Assembly: GCA_949592205.1 (NCBI GenBank)
Contig: CATIUR010000005.1
Coordinates: forward strand, 33,957,679-34,021,678
Reading direction: 5' to 3'
Source of the DNA: Helichrysum umbraculigerum
Taxonomy: Eukaryota; Streptophyta; Magnoliopsida; Asterales; Asteraceae
Length of the DNA stretch: 64,000 bases
Each line of letters begins with the position of its first letter. Position 1 is the first letter of the stretch. The notes under the pieces were generated by a model that ran no database searches, was not told the origin of the DNA, and saw nothing but the letters and a program-made list of their open reading frames with translations. The translations under genes were made by a program, and so were the position numbers. This document shows positions 35,173-46,850 of this stretch, piece after piece.

Positions 35173-36155
35173 TTTCTATGTTTAACGCTTTCTTAAAAAT
35201 TTAGGACTTTAAATTATTGTCTTTCAATTATGTACTTTTTTTTAAGACTTGTAATTTTCTTATTTATTTTTAATGAATGTTTTATGTTTTATTTAATTTA
35301 TTTTGTTGTTTATTCAATTATTTGTATTAAAATAATAATAAACAAAAACAAAACAAAAACTCCAGAACAATATTCAGAATACTGTTTCCCACTCCTCCAC
35401 TTTTTCAACACAATGTTTTAGACATTGTTCTGGGTGTTCTCCTAGAACACTGTAAAAACAGTGTCACCACTCCTAGTGCTCTTAGAAGATGGTTAATTTG
35501 TGAAGTTTAGAATCCCTCTAACAAGTTTGTTAAGATTGAGATCTTATTCAAAATCGTTTTTTTTCTTTAAAAGACATAATCACAAAGTAAGATGGAGATC
35601 GTAAAATTCAAAATTCCGCTTTTGTATAAAGTTTTTATTTTCATGTAAAAAGGAATTTTCATGAACATCTATCATCGAGTATAAAATTATAACGATCTTA
35701 AGATTTTTACGATCGATTTTACAATCTTGTCGACGATCTTACGATCAATATGTATGATCTTACTTACGTTACTATAAATATTACGATCATATAACAACCC
35801 ATCCTGTTACGACCGTATGATCATATGATTAACATTGCGATCTTAATACCCCTTGTCATAGAGGAAAATTATCTTTATTCGACAGTGAAAGAGTTTGTAT
35901 GTTACTTTTACTACTAGTAATAAATAGGCTAACGTCAAATGAAAAACTCAATTTAAAAAAAAAATAAATAAAAAATTCAACTTTTAATTTTATAAGTTTG
36001 ATGATAAATTTAAAGTTTCACTAACTTTGGTAGATAAAAGTGAACCTTCGGTATCTCATGTATAAAAAAATTGAGCTTTACGTACTTTATGCAGATTAAA
36101 CTTACATTACATGCTATCCCCCATTTCTGGAATTCGCTTTCAATTAGGTATATAA
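35173..36155. other. Right flank of Harbinger remnant, then a GATCTTA-rich tract
   Basis: 35420-35486 (GAACACTGT...GTGTCACCACTCC..GTGCTC) looks like the end of the Harbinger element and resembles 48690-48727 and 55060-55097. About 35690-35860 has repeated (A)CGATCTTA / ACGATC words of unknown origin. No ORF. Confidence 0.45.
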
Positions 36156-36164
36156 AAGCTCAAA

Positions 36165-36465
36165 GGGATAAGTCTCTGCGAATGCACCCAATTTGGACCA
36201 AGTCTATTGTGTGTATCCTACTTACGGGTAAGTTTTTTAATGCATTCAACTTTCAAAAACAGGTGTTTTAGTGTATTTTGCTTACGTGTCATTGACGTGT
36301 CAAACTATCCGCAAGCCATGTGGCATCTCAACTAAGCGACACATCAGCAAAATACACTAAAACACCCGTTTTTGAAAGGTGGATGCATTAAAAACCCTAC
36401 CCGTAAGTAGGATACACACAATAGACTTTTGGTCCAAGTTGGGTGCATTCGCAGAGACTTATCCC
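36165..36465. mobile_element. 301-bp foldback MITE with exact 9-bp target duplication (MULE type)
   Basis: Arms of about 125 bp are nearly perfect inverted repeats. The left arm begins GGGATAAGTCTCTGCGAATG and the right end mirrors it, with pairing running past TAAGTAGGATACACACAA-type sequence into the centre. The flanks are exact 9-bp repeats AAGCTCAAA (36156-36164, 36466-36474). No coding capacity. Its ends differ from those of 15139 and 52558, so it is a different MULE family. Confidence 0.93.
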
Positions 36466-36474
36466 AAGCTCAAA

Positions 36475-37366
36475 ATAACCATTTTAACATTGCATAGCCT
36501 TTCCAACAGATTAGCATATAAAAATTCTAAGCAATGCCAAACACCCCAAATTAGTTAACTTTTTGTTCCATCAACAAGTAACACATTTATCTCTAGGTGT
36601 ATGCCCCTAGTTTAGTTTGTACATATTTTTTTTGTTTCTATAAAATTTACCAGGTATCATCCTCCCATCACCCAAAAAAGTAACATAACATATATATATA
36701 TATTTACGCAATTAAAAGGAAGTCACAATGTTCTTGTACAACCGATAATTCTCAATCATCCACTTTCTTATCCAAAAGCTGTAAACACTTATTGAGTATA
36801 TTCAGATAGTAGTGTAATTGAATAGAGATGATGAATCATTGTCAAGTGACATTAGATCATACTCCTTAAATCAATTGAGCATATCATTTCTCATGAATTA
36901 AGAAAAGTTTATGATATTAAAGATAATCAAAAGTTTGCAATTTTCCAGCCCAGGTGTGTATGCAATATGCATAGGGCCTATAGACCATAACCTTACCAGA
37001 TAATCGGCCCAAAAACTAGCCATCTATGCAGCCCAATATGGCCCAACTCAGAAGAAACAAACCTTATTCTAGTTTTAGGACTTGCCGAGTTCCAAGTTTT
37101 GGAAGATCAATTTATCATCAAAAGTTTCAAACAAAGTAAGCAGAGGCAAAAATTACAGCAAGCAAATTCTAGTTCGTATACCACCAAAATTTCTCTGTGA
37201 ACCATCAATCGTGATTTATGATAATTGGTTATGTGGTGTACGAATTATCACTCTAACGCAACGAAAAAAACATAAATTGCAAGGCTTTCTACTTTCACAA
37301 GGTAATGTATTCCACCATTTATCAACAAAAAAATCATCAATCCAATTAAACTGATTTACCTCATAC
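36475..37366. other. Intergenic, mostly featureless
   Basis: AT-rich with a short (TA)n at about 36692-36701. Its right end is the 3' flank of the minus gene ending at 37367. No other gene seen. Confidence 0.5.
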
Positions 37367-37993
37367 TTACCCACTACTATTAATCTGAACAAAACTATTG
37401 TTGCCATTACCATTACTAATTACAATTTGATGATGATTATTAACATTTTTCGCCTTTTCGATTTCCACAAGCTTCACAACATAATTAACCGCCTCCTTCG
37501 CCTTATTTCTCATGTCCGAAGCGTCTTTCGCTCTCCGATCAGCTTCCGATGCCGCAGCTGCCTCAGCATTACTCATCGAAAACGCTGATATCTCCGCGGC
37601 AGCCAACAGCAATCTTGCACCAGATATATCTATCCCCTGATTATCATTACCATTCCAACTGAATGTTTTAGGAGCAAAATTGAGACTGTTAGGGTTTACG
37701 CAAGTGAAGCAAGGTGAACGGCCGGCGGTAGCAGTAGGCGGAGGTGTGACGCAAGTACGGTGAGAAGACGAGTGACATTTGTAGCAAACGAAGGTGTTTT
37801 CTGGCGGTGAACGGTGGTAGACGGTGAGACATGAGGAACAGAAGGATTGACGGTGGTTACGGAGAACGCAGGTGGTGCAGAGGCGGCGGAAGATGCCTCC
37901 GAGACGGATGTGGTGGAGGAATTTGTGATCAGTGATGCCGCATTGGCTGCAGACGGTGGTTGTTGGCGGTGTCATGGTTCTCCGATCAACCAT
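37367..37993 (-). CDS. Cysteine-rich RING/PHD-like zinc-finger protein of unknown role
   Basis: 208 residues, single exon, GC-richer than its surroundings. The first 100 or so residues carry spaced cysteine pairs: CSQCGITDH, then CTTCVLRNH, CSSCLTVYH, CYKCHSSSH and CFTC. That is at least five CX2C pairs with His partners, as in plant proteins loosely annotated RING/FYVE/PHD-type. The middle is Ser/Asn-rich. About 125-190 is an Ala/Glu/Lys helix (AEAAAASEADRRAKDASDMR) likely to be a coiled coil. ATG choices are 37993 (MVDRRT) and 37975 (MTPPTTT); the second fits the family style better. No catalytic motif is seen, so a zinc-binding adaptor or DNA-associated role is only a guess. Confidence 0.78.
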   Translation of the reverse strand: MVDRRTMTPPTTTVCSQCGITDHKFLHHIRLGGIFRRLCTTCVLRNHRQSFCSSCLTVYHRSPPENTFVCYKCHSSSHRTCVTPPPTATAGRSPCFTCVNPNSLNFAPKTFSWNGNDNQGIDISGARLLLAAAEISAFSMSNAEAAAASEADRRAKDASDMRNKAKEAVNYVVKLVEIEKAKNVNNHHQIVISNGNGNNSFVQINSSG

Positions 37994-38853
37994 GAAACCC
38001 TAATTCTGAAATTTAGGGTTTTACGATGACGAAATTATCGGAAAAGATGGGGACCCTGTTGTTTGACTTTTGACTATAAATTACCGTGACCAAGGGACTT
38101 CACAAAAGTTATGGAAAAATTTAATCTTTTGTATAACCCTGCCGACAAATACCCATTATAACTTAACTCTATTATTTCTTCTAATTTTGGTAAATTACCA
38201 AAAATTGAATTATTTCTATTAACTTAATATGGAGTAGTAAATGCTAATGATAATAACGAGCGGAACAATGTAGAAGGTAGTTATAACAGTTGCTATGGAT
38301 TCATCTGATATATGTATTGTAAGTTTTTTTTATAAAAATGCATTTTTAGTTATATTATATATTTTTGTAACGAGTTCACAAAAATTAGAATACTAAGATA
38401 CTGGCTACCATAAGTCCTGAATCCACCACGGATGATAACAATAACAACACAACAGAGAAGACATGACGAGGGCATTATAAAAATTATATAACTTAAGTTA
38501 TCTAATTATTAAAGATATTTTTATATTCTTCGTTTAATAAAAATAGTAAAAAAGTTATCTTTAAGGATATTTTTTTATATTTAACTTCAAAAAATTTAGA
38601 TTCGCCTCTTAGAGTAAAAAAATTCGGACTTCACCCCTTAATAACCATAACATATACTCGTATTCGGGATTAAAAATTTGATATTCGTCACCACTCACCG
38701 ATCATGTAAAATTTTATCCGGGTAATAATCAATATCATATTTTGACTAACACGACCAAGAAAAGACGTAGTGATAAAAATCCCTGAAATTAGATGTCCAA
38801 ATTCAACTAAATGTCAAATAGAGTTGAAGTATAAACCGTAATGCAAACTCATA
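37994..38853. other. Upstream region of zinc-finger gene and intergenic DNA
   Basis: Directly 5' of the minus-strand gene. Further right it is AT-rich with no supported feature. Confidence 0.5.
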
Positions 38854-39081
38854 GTGCGTTTAGTTACAAAAAACTATTTTCATTTTAAATTTTTTCATTT
38901 TGCTATAATTTCGCATCCCTGGAAAGCTAAAGTAAATTTAGAAAACACGTTCAAATGTCATAGATTCTCTTTTATTAGAAAACTTTTTCAGAAAATCACA
39001 ACTTGTACACGTTTTCTGATTTTGCGATTCTCTTATAAATTTTTTCAAAAAAATGAATGAGTTTTCGGTAATCAAACGCAC
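38854..39081. mobile_element. 228-bp MITE-like element with inverted ends
   Basis: The left end GTGCGTTTAGTTACAAAAAA is mirrored by the right end read in reverse (GTGCGTTTGATTACCGAAAA), with similarity continuing for about 30 bp. The target duplication is not clear. The terminal sequence is of the hAT-like GTGCGTTT style; superfamily uncertain. Confidence 0.6.
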
Positions 39082-39983
39082 ATTTATCATCTAGCTAGTT
39101 TTCGAATATTCGAACTTAAGGAATGACGCTTATATTATCCCTTAATATTGTAAGTTGTTTGTATTTTAGTTAACCCTTATTTCTTTCTTGATAACTATAT
39201 TTTTGTAAGTGAAAATATACAAACAAAACTACTTTAGTTTGATGGTAAAAGTGTTGTCATCTAATCTCTTGGTCTTTAGTTCTAATCCTAGCATCTTTTT
39301 TTATTTTCTTTTATCCAATACTCCGTATTAGTTAATCTTTTATCTTATTTTCTAGTCCACCGTCAGTTAACTACGGTATTTGTTTACAACAAGATTTTGC
39401 ATGCCCTCTCGTTTGCGAGGGGATGGTTACAAAATTTTAACTATGATAGTCGATATAGACTCGGTAAAAAATAGGCTTATATAAAGTTAGAAGCATATTT
39501 CGTATTACATGCAAATGCTTCATGTGTTCTTTACCAGCATATATAGTTGACGGGTTCATATACAACTGCAATTATTTGAAATCTAAACTTTATAATTTAG
39601 ATACAATCGACATAACTTTCAAATTTCCTTCATCTCCGTCAACAATTGAGTCGTAGTAAACTTCTGTTATTTCTAGTTTGAGTTAACGTTATTTTTTATT
39701 CCAAAGTTTATCATTATTTTCTTTTGTGAAAATTCAGCATGATATTTCTCTCATTGTCAGTTTAGAATGGTTTCTAATTAATATGCCTTTTAACATTCTT
39801 ATTAACTACTGTATTAAGTTTAAGTGTAGATTAATTAATGCACTTACATTACATTTTAAAAATGATCTATAAAGAAATTTATATACGGTACCATCAGTTT
39901 GATAAATGAATTTCGGTAGCAATTCTTATTGTGCACAGAAAGTTATACGGAGTAATAAATTTATTTACTCCATTATAAATTTT
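39082..39983. other. Intergenic; two TACTCCGTA footprints
   Basis: ATACTCCGTAT-type words occur at about 39318 and 39945. No ORF. Confidence 0.45.
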
Positions 39984-40114
39984 GAGAACTGATAGATACA
40001 ACATGAAATTTGATTGATACAATAAAACTGTGCATTACTGATTTGTACTGTATGCATTAATTATGTATAATTTTGTCGTATGAATTAAAACTTGTGTTGT
40101 ATTTATCAACACCC
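39984..40114. mobile_element. 131-bp MITE of the same family as 15139-15270
   Basis: The left GAGAACTGATAGATACAAC and the right end in reverse (AGGGTGTTGATAAATACAAC) match the terminal word of the element at 15139. The flanks ATAAATTTT and TAAAATTTT agree at seven of nine positions, consistent with an older 9-bp duplication. Confidence 0.6.
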
Positions 40115-40448
40115 TAAAATTTTGTTTTAATAGAAAATATAAAAGGTACTCCGTATATAATATATTCGGTGTTAGTGGATAAATTTTTTTAAGTGGAAGA
40201 CAAATGGCAGTATATTCGGGACAAAATCGTATGCGTGTGATTAATGATAAATTTCCGATAAATCGCCTAGATTTTCACGAGAAAATGACGACTTAGTTGA
40301 TTATTTGAATCTAAGGGATAATTAGTGAATATGACCAAATTTAAATTTTTTAGGTTTATTTAGTAAATAATATTAGGATTACACCATGTTCTGTATATGT
40401 TATTGTACATGATATCTGCTATAGATTATATTTTTCCTTTTACAAATT

Positions 40449-40480
40449 ACTAGATCAAGACCCGCGAAAATTGCGGGCTA
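40449..40480 (-). mobile_element. Candidate Helitron 3' end, minus strand
   Basis: Read on the minus strand: CCCGC / GCGGG stem (40461-40465 and 40473-40477) with a 7-base loop, then TCTTGATCTAG followed by T. This is the hairpin plus CTAG|T arrangement. The 5' partner was not found. Confidence 0.45.
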
Positions 40481-41090
40481 CATCAGAAAAAATGTAGAAC
40501 AAATTATATCGTAATATGAAATAGTAGAGATGACATATACACTCAAAGAAATCTATATATTTGTTCTAAATTTGTTTTCAGGAGTTGTGGTTGGTTGTTT
40601 ATCTTTGTTATCGTTCAGTATGTTTGTTTCTTAAGATTTAAGGAGTTGTGGTTGATCCGTCTCTGTTGGGTAAATTTTTAGATTCTTTTATGCAAACTAT
40701 TATGTATGGCGGGTTATTTAAATAAGGTTGAAACGAAAATCTTATCATTTTAATGTTTGGGGTCTTTTTTGCGATTGTGGACTGTCCACACAATTAGGAA
40801 ATCTTTGTCTATTTACGACCCAAATTCTGAATGGATATGCCAAAGTAATGACTATTGAGAGTAATTGGTGAAAACAACTAATCTTATTTTACGGGTATAA
40901 ATAAAAAACACCAGGTATAACTAACCAGTATTGTTATAAACCTACGAATCTATACTTCAAAAAAATTGATAAGTGTCCAAAATGTTTGGCACGTGTCAAC
41001 CCCCTAACCAAGTTTTAATACAATTATTATTGTCATTTTGATTAATTTGCCAAATATTTAAACGTAAAATATAATTATTGTTGATCCAAA
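40481..41090. other. Intergenic
   Basis: AT-rich. It may be the body of the Helitron whose end is at 40449. No ORF. Confidence 0.35.
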
Positions 41091-41093
41091 TAA

Positions 41094-41737
41094 GAGGGGT
41101 GCCAACGGATAATCGGCTTGGAAAATCGGTTGGAACCGATTGGTTTGGAAAATCGGTTGGAACCGATTGGTTTGGGGAATGCCATCCCTAACCGGTTGCA
41201 AACCGGTTAGATGGAGAAATCGGTTATAACCGGAATACTGATTCAAATCAGTTCAAATTTCATGGGTCCCAATGTAATTAAATAATTTTTTTTTATTTAC
41301 GTTATATATTCAATCGTATTAAAAAAATTCAAATTTTAAACTCACCAAACTACTACCATTTTCAATCATATATACAACCTTTTCACCACTCCATTTTTTC
41401 ACAAAAACTCCAACTACACACTACTCATTTTTAGAAAAAGTATTGTGTGTGTTAATTATTGTATTTTTTTTTTTTTAGGAAAAGTAATGTGTGTTTTAAT
41501 TATTGTATTTTTTTTTAAGGAAAAGTAATGTTTTATTTTTATTGTATTTAATGTTTTATTTTAATTTAATGAAATATGTTTTATTTTAATTTGGTTTGTA
41601 TTAAATAATTAAAATGAAAATAAAGTGGTTTGAAAGTAATTAAACTGTTGGCATTGGGGAATCAGTTGATGGAAGCTGATGTGAGCTAATGTGTCAGAAG
41701 TGGTTTAGAAGTGGTTCAACCACGGTTGGCACTACTC
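41094..41737. mobile_element. 644-bp PIF/Harbinger-type MITE with TAA target duplication
   Basis: Flanked by TAA (41091-41093, 41738-41740). The ends are inverted: GAGGGGTGCCAAC left and, in reverse, GAGTAGTGCCAAC right. It contains a perfect 27-bp tandem pair (41120-41146 and 41147-41173, word GGAAAATCGGTTGGAACCG) and a palindromic CCGGTT-rich stretch near 41190-41235. No coding capacity. Confidence 0.75.
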
Positions 41738-41740
41738 TAA

Positions 41741-41950
41741 GCTTCAATTAAAGCGGTTTGAGTTAGTTGTCAAACGCTAACCAAGTTTCATTTGGTGACT
41801 AAGTAAGAAACATCCAAACACAAAAAAAGTTAATATTTGTATAACTTATTTTAAAAATTAGTTATACAAACTTAATACAACGTATCATGTCTCGATTAGC
41901 ACAACAACAACAATGTTAAATTAAAAACATTTGATCTTATATCTATGACC

Positions 41951-41982
<32 letters not shown>

Positions 41983-42300
41983 AACATTTGATCTCATAGC
42001 TATGTCATAAAACAATAATATCTTAAATCACATTTATTCAGAAGTTGCATATACCCTAATGTTATACAGTAAACCATATATTTACGTAGTTCATTAAATC
42101 ATATACATACCACACAATTATATATCTACAATTATATAGTGTACGTGTTATCATTTTTTTAATACGGAGTATATGTTTGGATGGAAACAAATTGAAGACA
42201 TATAAGTGATAAAGTTAGTCACTTGTGAAACCATTATAAATTTATAATATAAAGCCTATATAAAATATATAACTAATGTGTTTATGTTTTGAGTAAAAAT
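41741..42300. other. Intergenic, with A30 run between imperfect direct repeats
   Basis: An uninterrupted A run (41952-41981) is flanked by about 23-bp imperfect direct repeats (from 41927 and 41983, ACATTTGATCT...). This is a possible footprint of poly(A)-primed retrotransposition. Confidence 0.5.
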
Positions 42301-42404
42301 TATTATAAGAGCAAAGATTTTGCTTTAGCTGTACTTGGCGCCCAATGTCCTCCCGCAGTTGAGCCGGTTCCATTAATGTGAAGGCAATGAATATTTCAAC
42401 TGCA

Positions 42405-42550
42405 ACACATCAAAACATTTCAGAGAGTCAAATAATGACCTTTCAAGACTTAGACCTACTAAACTAAACAATATAAAACACATCAAAACATTTCAAAGAG
42501 TCAAATAATGACCTTTCAAGACTTAGACGTACTAAACTAAACAATATAAG
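42405..42550. repeat. 73-bp tandem duplication
   Basis: 42405-42477 and 42478-42550 are two head-to-tail copies starting ACACATCAAAACATTT, differing at about two positions. Confidence 0.9.
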
Positions 42551-43287
42551 TTGAGGTGACAAGATAGGCGGGTTGGGTAGATTTGGGTTAAATTGTGTCA
42601 TTGATAGTACAGGACGAAACATGATTGATTGGGCTCACTCGTAACATTGAAACTCTAACCATTTAAGAAATTATTATCTCACGCTTTTGATTATAGTTGC
42701 TGAAAGTTTCACGATGGCACACATATCCAACATCAGTTCCTAGGATATAGGGTCATTGTGTCAGTTTATCACATTTAGCTTATAATAAGCAGAGCAATGG
42801 GTACACCGAAAACCAACAAAAATAATAACCATCATAGACAAATACTATGTTCCCATTGTCAAGCAAGTTTCCAATTACACACACACTTTTCACAAGGGAA
42901 CATTCTTAGTTAAAGGTAATTGGGTTAATTTGGACAAACGGTTTGCCTCTAACGGGTCGAATGGGTACCAGTATAATCCTTGAAGATGTTTGTTAAATAA
43001 CGTAGATATGTTAGATTCTAGAATGATATAAGTAGGCAATAATCAAAGCAAATAACAATACTTACGTGCATTAACCGTCCCTGATAAAAAAATGAACCAG
43101 TTTTGCAAATATATATTCAGAATTATACAATAACAAATATACAAAGGTAATGTTTTATACCATCGCTTGATCTCGCTTGATGTATTGATTGACTTCCATT
43201 CCGAGCGCTTTATTTTGTAGCGTTTTATAAGCAAGTTTAGATCTCATCAACATACATAATCGTAATTAAGAGGTGAGGGAGTTAGAC

Positions 43288-46200
43288 CTAGCAAATCCTA
43301 ATGTTGTTGCCTGGGCAGCAAGTCATATTAACTGCTTTCTTAAAGTGGCAACATACTGCAAAATCAACAATACATATGACTATGATCAAGCAAAAAAAGT
43401 TCACAATATGAATGATTAGTTAAAACTAAATGGATGTGACACTGAGATATCGACAATATATAAAATGAACCACAAGACAAAAACAACCTGAAAAATCAAA
43501 CCACATAACATAATCATATAACAAATGTTTGTAGAGTGAACAAAATAGCATATAGAGCGAAGATAACAAAAATAACGTGAATTATAATAAAATGGAAAAA
43601 ATAACAAACGGCATGCTAAACAGTTTCGATATACAATCTCACAAAACCAAACTATCAATCCGCTTTGTTTGGTGCTAGTAATATGGTAGAGATGCCATAC
43701 TCGATAATAGAAAAAAACATCTGTAAGCGCCTATAGAAGCCCTTCGTGTCAACCAATTAAATCCCAAAATTTAGCATGTCAAAAATGTTTAATAGGTGGG
43801 CCTGAAACACATCAGCTGCTTATTAAATTTATATACATCCATACTTACCTCTTGAAACACGCCAACTTAATTGGTCTAATCCCTTATTAGTATCTGAAAA
43901 TGTAAAGAAACTAAATTATCGGACCGTATAATAAACAAACTAATGATCACTATACGATGTAGGTTAAATCCTTGACGTATACTACAGAAATCTATCAATA
44001 AACAATCGACAATAATACTCATCATGTTAATATTAATATGGCAATAGAAGCACAAAGTAACTTGAAAAAAACACTCAGATGCACTTCATCAAGAAACAAA
44101 TCAAAAGTAGGCAATATATATATTTAAAGTAATATACCTCGTACGCATTCAGCAACTTCAAGATACTTTGATGAAACCCACAACAGCTAATCCAATAAGT
44201 AGATGTGTAAGAAATGGAGATCAAGGTAATTAACGAAACCTCATGGGATTACATAAAATAATTCAAGGAAAAAACAACTCATACCCAATAACACCTTTTG
44301 ACCAAACATGAGAAGACACAATCAAAGTTCACTTGAATTAACTGTATGTATTATTTTGATATAGTAATAGTAAAGAGAGATTGATTAAGGCTATAATATA
44401 ATCTATAGTGGATCAAATGAGTAACTTTGAAAATATAATAGCAAAAAAATGCGTAAATAGATCAAAAGCCCAAAAAAGTGTAGTTTCAAAGGTCACTGTG
44501 ATCATACACACCCCTTGCTCCCTTAGTGGTCCCAAAAACTGTACTTGTTTTCCGGATCTTTTTATCAGTCAATTTCGCTTTCTATAATGAGATTTGTACC
44601 ATTTTCAAAAAAATCTACAACCACTTTCAGTTAAACTAAACAAATATATAAAAAGATGAGAGGTCTGAACTAACCTGATGCTTTTGAACTTCTTTAACAG
44701 TCTACGTTTGTATAGAGCGAAAACAAATCTGCTTCATTTACTTTAACCTTCCCTTATGCTTTACCATAGCTCCTTATGATACGTCTTCTACTGCTCCATG
44801 CCACTAAAACATTGAAAATAGTTTCTTCAGTTATGATGCCCACCCTCATTTATTTCAGTTTCTTGGTCCTTAGCTTTTAGTGGCAGTTTTAAAGAAACAT
44901 GATGTTTAGTACTACCTATGTACTCTAAAAATATTCAATTGAATTTCAGATATTGGCAAGCATTATCAGCTGTAGAAGACCACTATTTCAGCTGTTGAAA
45001 AAGCATTCACTCTCTGCTCTAATACACAATTGCATAAATAAAAAAGTCAAGAATGGAGTAACAAAATACCTACAATAATGCAAATGTAGTAATTGGAAGC
45101 CTTAAAGAGTTCCATAGAGTACCCATTTTCATATTCGATTGTCACCATTCTACATGGACAAAACACAAGGAAATGAGATTTAGCATCGCGATTACAGAAA
45201 CATATAATATCAACCATCAAGAGTACCAAATTTACTCGGTGCAGAGCACAACACATGCATTTAGATTATAGCGGATGCTTTCAAGAGTATTACGAATAAT
45301 ATAAGGAAAAAAATTATTAGATACATCATGCGCTTCTACAAACTTGCATCATAGGAACTATCTGAATTGAATCAACGAATAGCTCATGTGGCGTGAGACC
45401 TGAGTTTTTGCCAAGCTGTCATGTAATCAACCACGATGAACATTGATTCTAACTATTCAATTACACAAAACCAATTGAAAGTCACTCGGAGCTTATAAAA
45501 ACACAACATCCAGAAACCAAAAAATCTGCATATTGACACTGCATAAATCCCAATAGCAACACAAATCTAACCCTTGTACAATAAACTTTAAATGACCCTG
45601 CTTGGTTTGAACCTGTTTGGTTTGATCCTGTTTTGTATAATTACCCAATGCTCACATCGTCTCACTTTTTTCAACTCTAGTCCATGGATACGATAAGAAC
45701 AAAGAGAGTCTGAATATGTACCTGAACGGTTCCTGTTGTTCCCTCTAGAGTGTTACAGCTACTTGAATCTGCCAGAAAAGGACACGCCATACACTTGAGC
45801 ATTACTTTAGAGTATTTATCCGATTTAGGAGCACAGAGATCCCCCCCTTCACTCAAAATTGAATCAGGTAAACTTTCTTTTTCCAAAATTGGTGCACCAA
45901 GATATTGATTGTGGATAGGACATATAGCGAGTTTGTCAACAACTTCGTATATGTAATTTGTTTGTGAATTTTTCCAAGTTGGGTTCTGAAAGATCTTTTT
46001 AAAACAAAACTGACATGTAAAGTCATGAATATATAAAAGACAACTTACCCTGCATCTAATAAGATGATACAATACCTCATGTAAAGAAGGTAGTTGCTCT
46101 GCTAGTGCTTAACTTTGTAGATCCTTGGAATTACTATAACCTTGAAATTATAAGCAATATTGACCAAGAAGAATTAGAAAACCATTTACATTATACTATA

Positions 46201-46846
46201 TGAGACTATGAGTGGATTTGCTACCAACTGTAAAGTAATGGAAAGCCATAAGAATAACAGCAGAAAACCAAGAAATCATAAATCCCATTTCATTAAAGAA
46301 ATATTATCAAACACCTGGTGATCTAAAGTAACATTCATATAAGTTCAAAGAATAACTCACGAGCATTACAATTACATATATGATATAACCTACAATTAGA
46401 AGAATGATGTAAAAATAGATATAAAAGAATGATTCCAATGCAACATTTACTACCATAATAAGAATAATCTACAATCAGAAGAATAAGCTACAATCAAAAT
46501 TATTAACCTACAATCAATAAGTTAGTGCTTATCAATGTAAAATCAGCAAACTTCATAGAGCTAAAGCTATATAAAAACTAATGAATCAGAAGTAGTGTAC
46601 ACTAACAAAATAACAACAAAAAGTATGAGTATAACACTAAGACCCACAATTGATTCTTGATTTCGAAATTTTCTTTACCCAAATCATTGCGATTAGAGAA
46701 GAAAGAACATGAAATCTTACAATTTTCACATAAAAAGAATACCACATGATTCTTTTTGCCGCATTAATCTGGTCGATTTGGGGCTGGAAACCGAAATTTG
46801 GTGTTAATATTGGTTTGAGATATGTGAACGACTGAATTGAGTTCAC
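43288..46846 (-). pseudogene. Splice-bounded exon candidates of an unrecognised minus-strand gene, possibly decayed
   Basis: Several short minus-strand stretches have good acceptor and donor borders. 44138-44186 (TTAG|…|GTATAT) and 43849-43893 (TTTTCAG|…|GTAAGTA) join in frame to read LLWVSSKYLEVAECVRD then TNKGLDQLSWRVSR. A further exon at 43288-43355 (TTTTGCAG|) in one frame gives YVATLRKQLI, a TGA, then LAAQATTLGFARSNS. 45707-45997 or so (CATGTCAG|…|GTACAT) encodes a segment with CP/C-rich motifs (LAICPIHNQYLG, MLKCMACPFLADSSS). Near 45070-45137 lies MVTIEYENGYSMELFKA after CATGTAG. I do not recognise the protein. The in-frame TGA and unresolved phases suggest a pseudogene, a rapidly evolving gene, or a noncoding transcript. 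Confidence 0.35.
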
Positions 46847-46850
46847 CGAT

